Source: Zasmidium citrigriseum
Taxonomy: Eukaryota > Ascomycota > Dothideomycetes > Mycosphaerellales > Mycosphaerellaceae
Assembly (NCBI GenBank): GCA_002786025.1
Contig: NHNW01000066.1
Span: 124,001 to 188,000 of the forward strand
Direction of reading: 5' to 3'
DNA: 64,000 nt
The notes under the pieces: model-generated
The model's database searches: none
Seen by the model: the letters and a program-made list of their open reading frames with translations, nothing else
What the model was told of the DNA's origin: nothing
In this document: positions 1-11,301 of the stretch, in pieces
How positions within the stretch are numbered: the stretch's first letter is position 1
Layout: each line of letters begins with the position of its first letter
Translations under genes and position numbers: made by a program

Positions 1-1212
1 GCTCTTTAGTCCAAGGAAACTTAGCGTCTCGGAAGATGGGAAATATGCACATATGCTGCATCTCCAGTCGCCGCTGTAATCCTTCGTCAACGGCGACAAA
101 CAAGGGCTGCAGTAAAGGCTAGATTATCTCTGCGTACTTCAGCTCACCTCGCCGTAGTATTCCTTGTTGGTAGCAGTATTTGCTGTACCACGACTTGCCG
201 TGCAGCTCGAGGGTCTCGGGCGACTTGGCCGACATCTTCTTGTTCTCTTGCAGAGTGAAGAGCCTCTTCGATTTGGACTCCTCATGGAATGTGCTCAGAC
301 TTTTGTATAAGCCAGTACAACCAGGTCAATCCTCGAATCTGTTACCTTTGCAGGTAGATCCTCGATGTTCAGTGCGAAATGATCTCCAGAAAGGAGAAGC
401 CTTGTTCTGGTTTGGGCCCTGTGATCCTCGACTATGGCCGGCCCGATAGCCATATCTCTACGCACTGCGTACAGCGACCTGTATTGACGAACTTGGTCTT
501 GAATACGATTTCAAGTCAACGGAGAAGGGATTTATAGCCGCTCGGAAGATCCATATTGGCCTGACTGGTTTGGTCCCCGCCGAATTGCTATTCTTGCCAA
601 AGTAGTGAGCTCGAGTGCATTTTCTGCCGACAGCTGACACCGAGAATCTCTTGATTTTTGAACAGTCTCGCCGGCTGCAGGATGCGTGGCAAAGGTATGG
701 CGGCCAACGCTTGAAGTGACTGACCCGTGCAGAGCTTTTCTTATACAATTTCGATCGGAAAGCTTTTCGACGAGGTGTGATTGAGGGAAGTTGGTAGATT
801 TCTTGGTAGCTTCCAACCTTTTCCATGGAGTCGGAACAATCGTGACGTTGGTGCTGCGCAAGGCTCCTGCCGCTTCAAGCATTACCAACTCCACGACTGG
901 CTGGTTCCACAAGTTGACAGCACGTCAACTTCTTTTCTCGCAGATTTGGAGTCGCAAGCGCACGCATATAAATCACGCTCTCTCATCCTTCGATACTAAT
1001 TCCTCAGCATTCACGGGCGCATTATCCGCCAAGCCTCTCGGATCAACAGCCTTACGCCATCTCAGTACCCACACACATCATTCCGCCCAAGGACTTTTCG
1101 CCAGGGATAGCACGTATACCTTCGGGCTCCAAGTCCTGCTCTAGACGCCCAAAAATCTCTGCGGCTGCAGAGCCACACTGAACCTCGCCAAAGATCTAAA
1201 TTACCATTCACC
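1..1212. other. No assignable gene; probable promoter of the 1213 gene at its right end
   Basis: Short open frames exist on both strands (longest about 126 codons), but they overlap each other, use unremarkable codons and show no domain I recognise. Only a TATA-like element near 967 stands out. A 3' end of a gene beginning outside the window cannot be excluded. Confidence 0.4.
967..973 (+). promoter_or_regulatory. TATA-box-like element upstream of the 1213 gene
   Basis: A TATAAAT match lies about 240 bases before the ATG at 1213, followed by a pyrimidine-rich stretch. The spacing allows a 5' leader of about 200 bases. Motif match only. Confidence 0.3.
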
Positions 1213-1974
1213 ATGACCGCACTACGATCTCAAGAGCAAGATCTGAACGAGAACCTCCACATCCACATCAAGACTGGAGAAATGATCGGGAGCGACATGA
1301 TTGAGATTGACAATGAACAAGATGAAATGAGCGCGGTGATTGAGGTTCCAAGACAGCAACAGACCCAAGGACCCTGGAGTGGCCTGAATGAGAGAAGCAA
1401 GTCTCTGTACCTCTTCAAAGTCTGGATGCTGCAGGGCTTTCTTTGCTGCCTGATAGTCTTCCTACTGTGGGGATTCGAGATCGTGATGGAATCGCTCGTG
1501 GACAAGAGTCTCTCCGAAGAGAAGGCCGAGAAAGCCAAGAAATGGAAACTCAGCAGTTTCACCAACTCGCAGATTGCAGATGCGATATCAAGCGCGCTAC
1601 CACATACGTGCTTGCAAGTGCGTGGCTACACATTGATCCCACAACTGCTCCCAAGCACAACAAAGGAGTGCGAGGAGCTTATGGGTCTCGAATTAGCTCG
1701 GCGTTCGTGGCCAAATCAACGGGATCTCCTTCTCCAGGCATGCTCACAGACTACGTCCAGGGGATATCCGGATCTCAACACTGCGCTTGACATTCCGTGG
1801 GTTCGAAGCTTTCTCATACGATATGCGACTGGCAAAGCTCTTGACGAATGTAACGGGACTTCGAAAATGCACCTCTTTGGAGGGGATGAATCTGCGGCCC
1901 GACCAAAGGCAGCTGCTATAACTCGGGTTCAGCTCTCAGAGCTCGAGGAGAGCCTCAAGGACGGCAGAGTCTGA
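1213..1974 (+). CDS. Hypothetical single-span membrane protein, 253 aa
   Basis: Uninterrupted 253-codon frame. The ATG follows an A/C-rich leader (ACC before ATG) that suits a fungal start. The N-terminal third is acidic and Gln-rich. Residues about 68-92 form one strongly hydrophobic stretch, rich in Leu, Phe, Cys and Val, likely a transmembrane helix, followed by a Lys/Glu-rich segment that could be a short coiled coil. The C-terminal half has scattered cysteines but no motif I recognise. No signal peptide is seen. I do not recognise the family; function is unknown, and a further 3' exon is possible. Confidence 0.5.
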   Translation: MTALRSQEQDLNENLHIHIKTGEMIGSDMIEIDNEQDEMSAVIEVPRQQQTQGPWSGLNERSKSLYLFKVWMLQGFLCCLIVFLLWGFEIVMESLVDKSLSEEKAEKAKKWKLSSFTNSQIADAISSALPHTCLQVRGYTLIPQLLPSTTKECEELMGLELARRSWPNQRDLLLQACSQTTSRGYPDLNTALDIPWVRSFLIRYATGKALDECNGTSKMHLFGGDESAARPKAAAITRVQLSELEESLKDGRV

Positions 1975-3165
1975 GCAGCTCAAGAATATGCTGCGGCCTC
2001 CAAGTTTGATTGATCTCGAGTATCTCATCAGAGATAGATAACTCAAAGGCCCCGACGTTGGCTTGGACGTAGAGTCTTCTTCGGGGATGAGATCCGGATG
2101 GCGAGCTCCATCTGTTTCTTCAAAAGCCTTAGCGTACGTGCGCTTTTTCCCGTGGCACGAGGGCGTAACGCAATTCGAAATTCGGCTACTGGCTAAACCG
2201 ACCGCTCTTCCTCTGGATACGACATTCATGAATATTCGATCTTTCTGAAGCATCCGATCTTTCTTAGCACGGTATACGTCCTTTCTAGGCGAGGCATTTA
2301 GCTTTTCACAACGAGGCATTTGATCTTTCCCAACGGAGCACTCGACCTCCCGTCCCCGTCCACTACCGCTCTAAGTCTCACACGAGTCTCTCAGAAGATG
2401 TCGCTTTCCGTGGTCACCGGGAGGGCGTCGCTGTCACTCAGGGACCCGCAAATCTTAGTGAGATGAACGCTTTCTACTCATATCAACCCAACTTCAGATT
2501 AGCTACCACGAGATGCAGTCTCATTACCATTCTGAACGGAATGCCGGAGGACGACATAAAGGGGCCAAAACTTGGGTTCTGATCTCATTTGAATAGAAGC
2601 AAAGACTAGCACAGCTCTGAATGGAATCACACGACATCTGTCCCACAAGCATCTTCGAGAGGAACCTCTTCCAGAACAACTCATGCGAAAGGATCGGGCA
2701 GGAGCACTATCAAAACCGGAGTTGGCATGCCTGAGAACTAGGGCCAGGATGTGCTCCTCAGGCTGACGAGAAGAGCCTACTAATCAGCATAAATCTAACA
2801 TCGTTCAATTCCGGCTTGATCTGGCAACATGTCGTTCTATCGTGTTTCAGCCCTATTAGAGATCCGTCAAGGATTGTTGTGTCTGGTGCCAAAAAGGAGC
2901 TACAAGGCTGACGCTATGCACTTTGCAGTAGCCAGTGCGCCGGCCATCTACCAAAACAGCAGTAGATGCGCTGATCAACCACTCAGCCCTCCGGAGTCGG
3001 CTCCTGAACGAATCCTTCGAGACTTTGTCATCATGATATCTTCTCTTTGGCATGTCGTGCGAGACCGTTCATAGAAGGTCGCAACCATCGTCGCTCACAA
3101 ACAATGCTCATTGCCAAGGTAGCATCAAGACTGCATCACTGCCGAAGATCTGATAGCCTGACGAC
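1975..3165. other. Intergenic stretch, nothing assignable
   Basis: About 1.2 kb with only short overlapping frames on both strands. Around 2240-2330 the words GATCTTTC and GAGGCATTT recur a few times, but not as a regular array. It presumably includes the terminator of the 1213 gene and the promoter of the zinc-cluster gene at 3166. Confidence 0.4.
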
Positions 3166-4897
3166 ATGAAACAATCCAAGAGCCCCCACGCCGAGACGGG
3201 CACCATGGGCTCCTTCGGCATGTTCGATCCTACAGCCAACGCCTTCGAGAACAAGCCCGCCCCCAAGAATAAGCAACGCGGCAATCATGGGCCAAGCAAA
3301 GGCTGCGAGGGCTGCCGTAGGCGTAAGATCAAGGTACGCTGCATGCCCGCTGCTTCGAACTGCTTGATCACTAAAGCCTCGACAGTGCGATGAAAAACGT
3401 CCCTCGTGCTCACGCTGCAATGCAAACGGATTCAGCTGTGAATACCGAGATCTCTCTCGTCTCATCTTCCGCGATGAAACTCATAGCGCCGCACGCAAAG
3501 TCCGTCGACGGCTCAGCGCAGAAGAGCAAGATGACAGCCATCCCACCCCTCCCACTGACATCGGAATGCCCAAGCAGCTTCTGGTATCAGTCCAAGAGAC
3601 AGCGATCATGAGATTCTTCTACGACTTCGTACTCGACAGACCTCCAAACATTCCCCCTTCGAACCCGAACGCCGGCTTCCTGGCCTTGGTACCGGACATG
3701 TATCGTCGCTGCAAACCGCAATCTTGCTTCGCTTTATCGCTGTCTGCAGCCGCGAATGCTAACTTCTGGAGACGATGTTCATCTCTCGAGGCTCGATCAA
3801 ATGCTCTCAAGGACTGTGGGAAAGCTCTACAGCAACTTCGCAAGGACCTGGAACGCTGCGGCGAGTACCACGCAACTGCTAACACGATGGTCGCCACCTC
3901 ACTACTGGCGATGTACGAACTCATCATATCCCGCGATGTCTCGCAACGTACGTCTCGATCCGCACATGTCAATGGCGCGGTGGCTTTGCTGGGTAATGGG
4001 CAGCAAAATCCATCATCGGAAACACTGGCAACGGGCGGCGTTCTCCAACCCGCTCTTTCACAGATGCTCATCGACTGTCTGGTGATGAGTCGACATCCAA
4101 ACATCGAAGCAGACAGATTCTCGGCAGTAATGGAGGCGAACCCGCCGGTTCCCTTGTTGTGGTATATGTACCGCACTGCTGAACTATGCGCCACGTGGAG
4201 GGATCACAACGAAATGGAACTCGTCACGCTTCAGGAATTCGATATCGATGACTTCCTTACAGCTTGCCAGGCTCTGGACGAGGAGATTGAAACTTGGATG
4301 CAGGAGAGACCGGATTTCAACGATGTGGTGGTTCTGGAGAATAGCAAAGCCAACGTTCCTGCACCGTTGCAGCCTCTGTTCGCGAGCGTGGGCGCACCGA
4401 GCAGTCTGCATATTTGTCCTGACATCGCCCAGACGCATCGATGGCATTGGTATAGGGCGTGCCGCCTCACTCTCCTGCGCACAATGCTGGCGGCCGTCAA
4501 CACAGCTTTGGTCCTGGCCACAACCGGCGCAGCCCTGGCTGACTACGAGGTCATCAAAGCTGGAATCCATTCGCATGTAATTGTACTCGTCGACGACCTT
4601 CTTTCGATGGCCTTCTCCTCGTTGACAGTCAGCGTGCCTGGAAAGGCTGAGCCAGAGACCGTGGCAGACATTCAAGGCTTCAGGGGATTCCAGCTCCTGT
4701 GGCCCCTTCATACGGCTGGCAATTGTTTGATGGCCATGGGTGACCATTTTCCGGGCGGTGATGAGAAGATGGAGTGGGTTCGGACGACCTTTCGGTTTAT
4801 CAGGGATGATCTCGGGATTCAGACTGCGAACAACTTTCTTCAGGTCGATGAGGCTCGGAGAGGGGAGACGCCGTCATCATCGTCTTCTTCATCGTAG
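3166..4897 (+). CDS. Zn(II)2Cys6 transcription factor
   Basis: Two exons, with an intron at 3334-3385 (GTACGC...GACAG) in phase 0; the product is 559 aa. Removing the intron restores a canonical binuclear zinc cluster: C47-x2-C50-x6-C57-x6-C64-x2-C67-x6-C74, with RRRKIK between the first and second halves. The intron splits the cluster immediately before C57, as in many fungal factors of this class. The rest is alpha-helical with the feel of the fungal-specific regulatory domain (DUF3468/Fungal_trans_2 type) and ends in a poly-Ser tail. Expected to be a nuclear DNA-binding regulator recognising CGG-type half sites; the target genes are not evident from context. Confidence 0.9.
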
Positions 4898-5014
4898 CCG
4901 GCCTCCCGATCGCCGTCAACGTTGATGATAGTCAAACAAAGCGTCCCCTGGAAGTTCATCGCCGTGTGTGATTGGACCTAGAGCGACAGATGCAATTTGC
5001 AAACGAACTCCATT

Positions 5015-6388
5015 TCAAGTGACCTTGGGTATCAACCATTGCGCCTCCTTACAATAACCACTCGGATCTTTCCCAGGTTCATATCCTAGCCTCTCCAAAG
5101 CCTCAAGATTCCACCCCGATACCGACTCTTTTGACCCATCTTGCTCAAGGGCCCCCGTCATGACGAAATCAGCCAAATGACATCGCCTATCAGCATACCT
5201 CCACTGCAGGCAGGTGCTGTTGTCCGCACAGGCGATGTCGCAGAAGCGGTGGCTCTCATGGGCGAGGCTTTCATCAGGTAACTCCTCATTCGCTCCATTG
5301 TTCCAGCCCGGCTTTGGATTGTCTTCGACAACAGGACTGAGGACGAAATCGAGGATCGTGGCGTAGGTGATGGGCGTCTCGATGTACGGCCGGCAGCGTT
5401 CCCATCTCCAGAGCTGTTTCATCTGCTCTTCTCCGACTCGATGCAGACCTAGCAAAGGCACACACCACTTATCTCTCGGCGTCTTGAGCCAGTGGACGTC
5501 TTCTCCCGAGAAGGTCGGATACATGGCTTCTAGCCGAATGCCTAGCTCCTCATCGATCACATACGCCAAGACTGCATCGCCGCAACAGTCATCTTTCACC
5601 ATCTGTTCGAACTTCTCGCTCATTTTCTCCTTGCCGCCTTTCAGCAGATCCTTCACGAGTTGATGCGACAGGACGGTTCCTCCACCACCATATGCAAACC
5701 AGCGTCCATACGATCCTGGCGCAGGAGAGCCCATGTAGTGTGATACATTTGGGTCCAGTGAATCCAGAAGGCGAAAGAGGGTGTCCCAGAAGTAGTAAAT
5801 GTCTGCTTCGATAAAGACGTACCACTTTGCTTTTGGCGCTACCTCGAAGGCTTTCTCCACCATGGGAAGGAATTTGAATCGATCCAGCTTCCAGCCATCG
5901 TGCGACTTTTGGACTCCGTGGCCAGCCTGCAGAGATTCTTGCTGATTGATGTACGCTTGCCAGTCGGAGTTGTTGAATGCGTACGACGAGGGCAGTTCGG
6001 CGAGGATATCGATGACCTTGTGTTCGCCAATCTGGTCCTCAGCATCTGAGACAATCAACACATTGCCAATGACCGATCCGTATGTGTCGAGGAACGTCTC
6101 GGTCTTGCTTCGCTCGCCAATTCCCGTCTTCATGACGATTTGAACATCTCCGAGGAGCTTCTCCGAGAGGAAACCCGTCGGCTGAGGTGGTATGTCGCTC
6201 GTCGGACAGCCATCTTTCAGCGGCGGGAAAAAGGCCTTGGTCGAGGCGGTCTTGTGATGGACTCCCAGAAGTGAGAGGACTCTGAAGGTGCGTCGGTCGC
6301 TTTGGACAGTGTAAATGCCGAGTATTAGGAATAGAACGAGGACCGCCGAGATGATGATGGCTCGCCGTCTCCAGAGGAATGCGAACAT
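5015..6388 (-). CDS. Fringe/GT31-like type II membrane glycosyltransferase
   Basis: Single-exon 457 aa protein. An N-terminal Arg cluster followed by a hydrophobic anchor (about residues 9-27) marks a Golgi-type type II membrane protein. The luminal part has VFIEADIYYFWDTLF around residue 195, where E-A-D replaces the usual D-D-D metal motif of fringe-type enzymes, then a GSPAPG/YGGGGTVLS region and DDCCGDAVLAYV typical of the fungal DUF604/GT31-like family. Near the C terminus a cysteine set (C-x3-C-x5-C-x-QW-x5-C) resembles a PAN/apple module. Substrate is unknown. It probably transfers a sugar onto secreted glycans or glycoproteins. Confidence 0.75.
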   Translation of the reverse strand: MFAFLWRRRAIIISAVLVLFLILGIYTVQSDRRTFRVLSLLGVHHKTASTKAFFPPLKDGCPTSDIPPQPTGFLSEKLLGDVQIVMKTGIGERSKTETFLDTYGSVIGNVLIVSDAEDQIGEHKVIDILAELPSSYAFNNSDWQAYINQQESLQAGHGVQKSHDGWKLDRFKFLPMVEKAFEVAPKAKWYVFIEADIYYFWDTLFRLLDSLDPNVSHYMGSPAPGSYGRWFAYGGGGTVLSHQLVKDLLKGGKEKMSEKFEQMVKDDCCGDAVLAYVIDEELGIRLEAMYPTFSGEDVHWLKTPRDKWCVPLLGLHRVGEEQMKQLWRWERCRPYIETPITYATILDFVLSPVVEDNPKPGWNNGANEELPDESLAHESHRFCDIACADNSTCLQWRYADRRCHLADFVMTGALEQDGSKESVSGWNLEALERLGYEPGKDPSGYCKEAQWLIPKVT

Positions 6389-7361
6389 CGAGTGTGAGAG
6401 TTCCTCCGCGGAGCAGTGAGCTAGGAACTCGAGGTGCTGGAGAGAGTGGTTGATTCAGTCCGACCGCCACAAGTGAAGAAGACCAAGTGAATCTTTCAAA
6501 GCCATCAAGCAAGAACCTGATCACAAGATAGCCACGCAGGCCAAGAAGATTCACACGCAGCCTGCATCCTTTCTCTCGTGTTATGAAACCATACTGCGTC
6601 CTTCGCACAAGTACCACGATGGCTTCGGTTTCTCATTATGTACAACGCCATTCCTTCGCTCCTCGCACTTTAATCAGCAAGCAAACAAAGCACACTACAT
6701 TTTTAAGTTGCGCCCCTAGTACCAACGCAGCCATGCGCGCCTCCGATGCCCGCAACGTGGCAGCGTTATCATTGGGCAGATCCGTGTTACTCTCGGATGG
6801 ATTGTGGAGGACGTTGAAGTGAAGTTGTTTCCTCGGAGTATGGGACCGGCTTGGCTAGTGACGAGGCTGATTGAATAGGCTGTTGCTGGCGTCGAATGTC
6901 CTGAACGGTTATTCTGGCGCCTGAGAGCGGGCTCCGCGGGAGGATTTGAGAGCTTTGTTGGTTTTGTTGTGACGCAGTGAGTGCGAATTTATGCTTGGCG
7001 TGCAGAGGCGGTGATGCGGATTGGGATTCTGAAGGCTTGATGGGGCAGGACGTGGTTGGTCCTTGGGTCGTGGAAGGAATGACTTGCTTCCTTCTGATGA
7101 GGGCAAGGTTGGATTGGTACTAAGCGCCCAACTTTGGCAAAATGACAAGCCTGATGTATTTTCAGCTTGCTTATGCGCTTGGTGAGCTTGATGGAGCTTG
7201 GATGGCAGTGTCGTTTTGTGTATTCGATCCACCGAGTTGAAGTTCTCAGACGCTCCACCTGGGCAATGCCATGTCATTCGTCCACAGAGCTCGCCAACGA
7301 CGGGCACTGAAGTTGCGAAGACGTCCCAAAGGCCTTGAGGCTAGAAGGATCACCTCAGCAC
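6389..7361. other. Intergenic stretch, nothing assignable
   Basis: About 970 bases between the start of the glycosyltransferase (its promoter side) and the 3' end of the iron permease. Open frames are short and low in complexity, with Pro/Ser/His-rich translations, so I regard them as non-coding. Confidence 0.4.
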
Positions 7362-9078
7362 TCAAACAATCTCTCCGTGAGAGCCAGAACCCTCCTCGAC
7401 ACCCATCTCCAAGACCTCAACCCTCCCACCACGAGCCTCGTTCCCCTTGCTCACCTTGCCATCTCCCATCACCCCACCCAAACGCTCAACAACCCCTACC
7501 AACGCAACCCTCCTCTCAAACAACCCCCTCAAATCCTCCCTCCTCCTCTCCTCCCCCGCATTACACCCCGTAATCAAAATAATCATAAAGAAACTCTCAA
7601 CAACGCTCGGCGGGATGTTACAAAGCAACTGTCCCGTCTCGTTCCAGCGCATCATGCTAGCGCCCACAAGCAGTCCAACGACAAGAAGAAGGCCGGCGAG
7701 AACGGTGATTTCGTGACCGCAGATTGCGCCCATGGTGCGAGAGATGCGGTGGCTGAGGCGGTGCGTGAGGGTTGATGGTGTGGTTGGGGGTGGGACTTGG
7801 AGGAGGGAGAAGAGTTCCATATCGGAGGACAAGAGCGCGGCATACTGCGGCTCTTCATGGTCTTCAAGTTTGGTCTGGATGTTGCGGAGCACGAAACCGT
7901 CGATGAGGCCGATTAGACCGGCGTAAGTCCCGATTAGGAGCCACCAGTTCGTGTCGAAGTGCAGGACGGGACCGATGGCTAGCCAGGCGATGAACACCAC
8001 GATGAGAAAGGCGACGCCGGTCAAAGCTCCGACAATGTCGGCGTAGTAGGTGATCGCTCGCTGGATGCGGTTCATTCGTAGCGGTGTGATTTCGACTGGT
8101 GGGTTGGCGTGTGTGTTGTTGGTCAAGAGGCGGAGTTTGAGTTCAAGAGTTGAGTCGACTCGGTAGATTGCATCGACGCAGGCTCGGACGTAGTCTGCGT
8201 GGCGTTCGCGGAGGATTGCGAGGAAGGAGAAGATGAAGACCATTAGGGCGCTTGTGGCGGAGTTGATGTCGAGTTGCCATTGGTCTGTTCACACTGCGGT
8301 CAACTTCTTGTTCCATTCATGAGTGTTTGTGGTGAAACTTACTACTCCAGCCATTCGCTGGTCCAAAAGCCAGCCAGAGAATGATCGTAGCCCAGTAGAA
8401 GACGACAAAGCCCACATGCCCAATGACACTCGCCAGGCCGTGGATGACTTTCGTCCATCGACTCATCTCCGGCAGCCTCAACTCTCCAATCCCTGATCCC
8501 TGCGCAGCAACCGCAGCTCTCTCCAGCCCTTCTATTCCAACCCGCTCCACCAAGTCCCGCAACATCCTCTTCACGCCCTCACCCCTTGACCTAACCTCCG
8601 CCACGATTTGCAAACTCTCATAATAACCATTGAACTGCTGCCTCATGAGCAACGAGTCAAATGCATAGCTGAAAATGGCCTGCACATCCGAGATTAAGAC
8701 CTGCCAGAGAGCGTCTTTCCACAGAGCAACTCCGGCAAATGCCCATCCCCAGAGAGCGAGTTGGATGATGGTGAAGACGGGTGTGGAGCCTGAGGCGCGA
8801 ACTATTTTGTCAAGCCATCGATCCAAGACTTTGTTTTTCGTTGCAGGTACGTAGCCAGGGGCTGTATTGATTAGACTGGTGGTGTTCGAAGCCATGTCGA
8901 AGTCCGTTGGCAGACGATTTGGTGCGGTGTGGGTGATGGTACGCATGGCACCTGGGCTGCGGAGGGCTTTGGTGAAGGATTGCATCGTGGTGAGGTGGTG
9001 TTCATATTCTGACAATTGGCAGGGAGAGGCAATTCTACGCTTCTCGTAAGTCTCATATGAGTTATATGTGATATTCAA
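7362..9078 (-). CDS. Low-affinity iron permease family protein (Fet4-like)
   Basis: Two exons: 9078 (or 8985) to 8343, intron 8285-8342 (GTAAGT...ACAG), then 8284-7362. Splicing restores FGPANGWSNQWQLDINSATSAL, close to the WQLxINxATA core of the Fe-permease family (PF04120). The product is 521 aa from the second Met (8985), which I prefer, or 552 aa from the first; the stretch before 8990 could itself be a 5' intron. Several hydrophobic segments occur in each half, arranged as a duplicated permease-like unit, with WQVLISDVQAIFSYAFDSLLMRQQ in the first half. Expected at the plasma membrane, importing Fe2+ and other divalent metals. The 3' third of the coding strand turns strongly G-rich at wobble positions. 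Confidence 0.82.
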
Positions 9079-9825
9079 CTCACCTTCAATCTACTTGATC
9101 CGTCCTATGGTGGTTCCCAATCCGCAGCTGCACATCGAGCACAGCAACCGTCGAATTCGAATGTAGTCTTCGTCATCAGTAGCAGTAACAATTCCATCGA
9201 ATTAATGTTTGATAGTGAGTATAGTCGAGGGGATAAAGCCAAGGACTTGGCTCTTATAACTTCCAGTTCGAAGTGACTGTTGTTGAAACAAGCCTTTCCA
9301 GTAGCTAGCTTGGGAAAAGCTTTTAATGCCTCAAGCAGCCCATGTGCCCATACGAGAGGTTAATTCCAGACGTCGGTGGCCAATAAAGGGCACGATATGC
9401 CTCAGGCCGCGCGTCGGGATGTCCTGTCCAGGAGCGCTCGCTGGTGGTAATGTCCTCTAGAATACATTGACGCGCACTCGTGCGCCGGCAAATGGCGGTC
9501 CAGGCCATCGTTGTTCGTATCCCAAGGAGCGATTCGAAAGACGTACCGGAGTCTCCACACCCGAAAGCGAGAAAAACGAATCTCGCCTTCGCGGAGCTGT
9601 CGAATGAGAGGAACTTGCAAGGTCGAAGTTCTCGAAGAGATGTACTCTGGGTATCTCATTGCTATCTCGTCAATACCTCGCCCTTCGCCATGAATAATGC
9701 TTACAAGATATGATGTTCGCCTCAAAAGCCTTTCGATGCCTCGCCATGATTGATGCATACCATCACCCCACCCTCATGCGCTTCGTCGGTGACTGCCCCC
9801 TTTCAGCAGCGTTAACGCCCTCCTC
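9079..9825. other. Intergenic stretch, nothing assignable
   Basis: About 750 bases containing the permease promoter and the terminator region of the decarboxylase gene. Frames up to 118 codons on the minus strand are Arg-rich and unlike any protein I know. Confidence 0.4.
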
Positions 9826-11052
9826 CTAACAAAGATGCTCCTCCGTCTTTCTCGGTCCATCACCCACACTGGTCAAGATGACTCTGCTCACGCCTGACTT
9901 CAACAGATCCACAGCAGCTTGCGTGCCCTCGGGAATGTCGCTCTTGACCTTGACGTTCTGGCCTCTCTTGCCCTCCCATCCAGTCTTGTCGCCAACGATC
10001 GCCTTGAAAGTGCCAGCTACAAGGTCCTCGTGCTCGGCAAGGTAGTAGACAACTGCGTTGGGTCCAGCATCAAACGTGTACGCACAGATGGGCTTCTCGT
10101 CCGGCTGGGTGCTGTTGATGGCCTCACACATGCGGATGGCGGCCTTGGAAGTGTCGTTCATGTAGAAGATGGGCGGCTGGGTATCCAAACAGCAGGCGTG
10201 GAAGTTGTTGCTGTCCTTCATGGTCAGAACGGCGAATGCTTCGAAGTCTCGGTTGTGGATGGCCTTCTCCATGGCTTTCATGCGCTTTGGCACAACTTCC
10301 TCGGCGCGGTGCTGGAAGAGAGCAGATGAGGCTACCGTCTGCTGCATACCAGCCGTACTGCTGACGTCCTTCTTCTCGGCGGAGGCGACCAGGATGATCG
10401 CACGCATGTCGGGCCAGTGAGAGGCCGGAGAGACTTCGTATGCCACACTGTCGCTGCCGTCTGGGTTCTCGCCCTTTTGCCATGCCACGTATCCGCCCAG
10501 TACACTGCGGCATGCACTTCCTGATCCCTGCCGTGCTATTCTCGACAGATCGGTGGGAGACACAGGCAATTGGTACAGATTCGCAATCGCACGCACCAGA
10601 GCTGCGAAGCCTGCCGCCGAAGAAGCCAGACCTGCAGCTGTAGGGAAGTTGTTCTCGCTGACAATCTTGAGCTTCATATCCGACAATTTTGGCAGCGATG
10701 GGTCTGCGTCCTCCATCTCCTTCCTCAATGTCCGTAACTCTCGTAGGCAAGCCTGCGTTCGTGCACCTGAAATGTCCTGCGGGGCATTGTTCAGGGTGAG
10801 CGAGTCCTCAGCAACGGCGGGGCTGCAGCTGGCAGTGGTGTGCGTGCGGAGATCGTCCTGGGAGAGAGTGACGGAGAGGGAGGCGTTCGACGGTAGATTG
10901 AGCTTGCTGTCGCGCTTGCCCCAGTATCTAGGTGTGAGTGAATGTTCGTCAGCGTTTGTTACGCAGAGAAAGGAGGGGCACAAAACCCACTTGATGACGG
11001 CGATATTGACCGGCGCGAAGGTGCTGGCGCGGTAAACCTCGCCTTCTGCCAT
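9826..11052 (-). CDS. mvd1/ERG19: Diphosphomevalonate decarboxylase
   Basis: Converts mevalonate diphosphate to isopentenyl diphosphate with ATP, the last step of the mevalonate pathway to sterols. Two exons: 11052-10991 and 10927-9826, with an intron at 10928-10990 (GTGGGT...CCTAG). Splicing restores the invariant N-terminal APVNIAVIKYWGKRD. The ATP-binding GHMP loop reads FPTAAGLASSAAGFAAL, and the Asp of the FDAGPNAV motif is present. The product is 387 aa, close to yeast Erg19 (396). I chose MAEGEVYRAS at 11052, which fits the family N terminus; an in-frame upstream Met at 11154 seems to be leader. The gene is divergent from the heme lyase at 11302 with about 250 bases between the starts. 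Confidence 0.95.
   Translation of the reverse strand: MAEGEVYRASTFAPVNIAVIKWVLCPSFLCVTNADEHSLTPRYWGKRDSKLNLPSNASLSVTLSQDDLRTHTTASCSPAVAEDSLTLNNAPQDISGARTQACLRELRTLRKEMEDADPSLPKLSDMKLKIVSENNFPTAAGLASSAAGFAALVRAIANLYQLPVSPTDLSRIARQGSGSACRSVLGGYVAWQKGENPDGSDSVAYEVSPASHWPDMRAIILVASAEKKDVSSTAGMQQTVASSALFQHRAEEVVPKRMKAMEKAIHNRDFEAFAVLTMKDSNNFHACCLDTQPPIFYMNDTSKAAIRMCEAINSTQPDEKPICAYTFDAGPNAVVYYLAEHEDLVAGTFKAIVGDKTGWEGKRGQNVKVKSDIPEGTQAAVDLLKSGVSRVILTSVGDGPRKTEEHLC
10928..10990 (-). other. 63-nt in-frame intron of the decarboxylase gene
   Basis: The intron is a multiple of three and has no stop codon, so the unspliced frame stays open and would insert 21 residues between IK and YWGKRD of the substrate-binding segment. 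Only the spliced form matches the family. Confidence 0.9.
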
Positions 11053-11301
11053 GATCGTCGTCGTTTGCCGTATATCTTGGTGGTTTGGGTGTGATTTTGG
11101 TGTGGTTGCTGCTCTTTGGAGGGGATGTTTTTGGATTCCTGCTGCATTCGGCAAGTGGCCTGAGCTGCCGATTGCTTCACATTAGACTTCACGCAGGGTC
11201 TAAGCGTGCTGACTCAGCGCGACTTCCTCAAACTTCCCATCTTCACATGCAAATGCAACTTCCTGTTTCATCCACACCACATCAAGTGAATAAGTCCCAA
11301 A
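11053..11301. promoter_or_regulatory. Shared divergent promoter between mvd and heme lyase genes
   Basis: About 250 bases separate two divergent, conserved housekeeping starts. No TATA box is evident. Shared control of sterol and cytochrome genes is only an inference from arrangement. Confidence 0.4.

Noticed and set aside
458..1144. Overlapping frames of 117-126 codons on both strands
   Set aside because: Their translations look random and overlap one another; the right part is the probable promoter of the 1213 gene.
3619..4747. Minus frames of 187-191 codons opposite the first zinc-cluster gene
   Set aside because: Antisense shadows of a well-supported gene.
9402..9758. 118-codon minus frame upstream of the iron permease
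   Set aside because: Arg-rich composition, no motif, no splice support.
10124..10750. 208-codon frame on the same strand as the decarboxylase
   Set aside because: Shadow frame of the decarboxylase; the protein shows no fold-like pattern.
11053..11154. Upstream in-frame Met of the decarboxylase as true start
   Set aside because: The extra 34 residues are Gln/His/Pro-rich and absent from the family; MAEGEVYRAS fits the usual N terminus.
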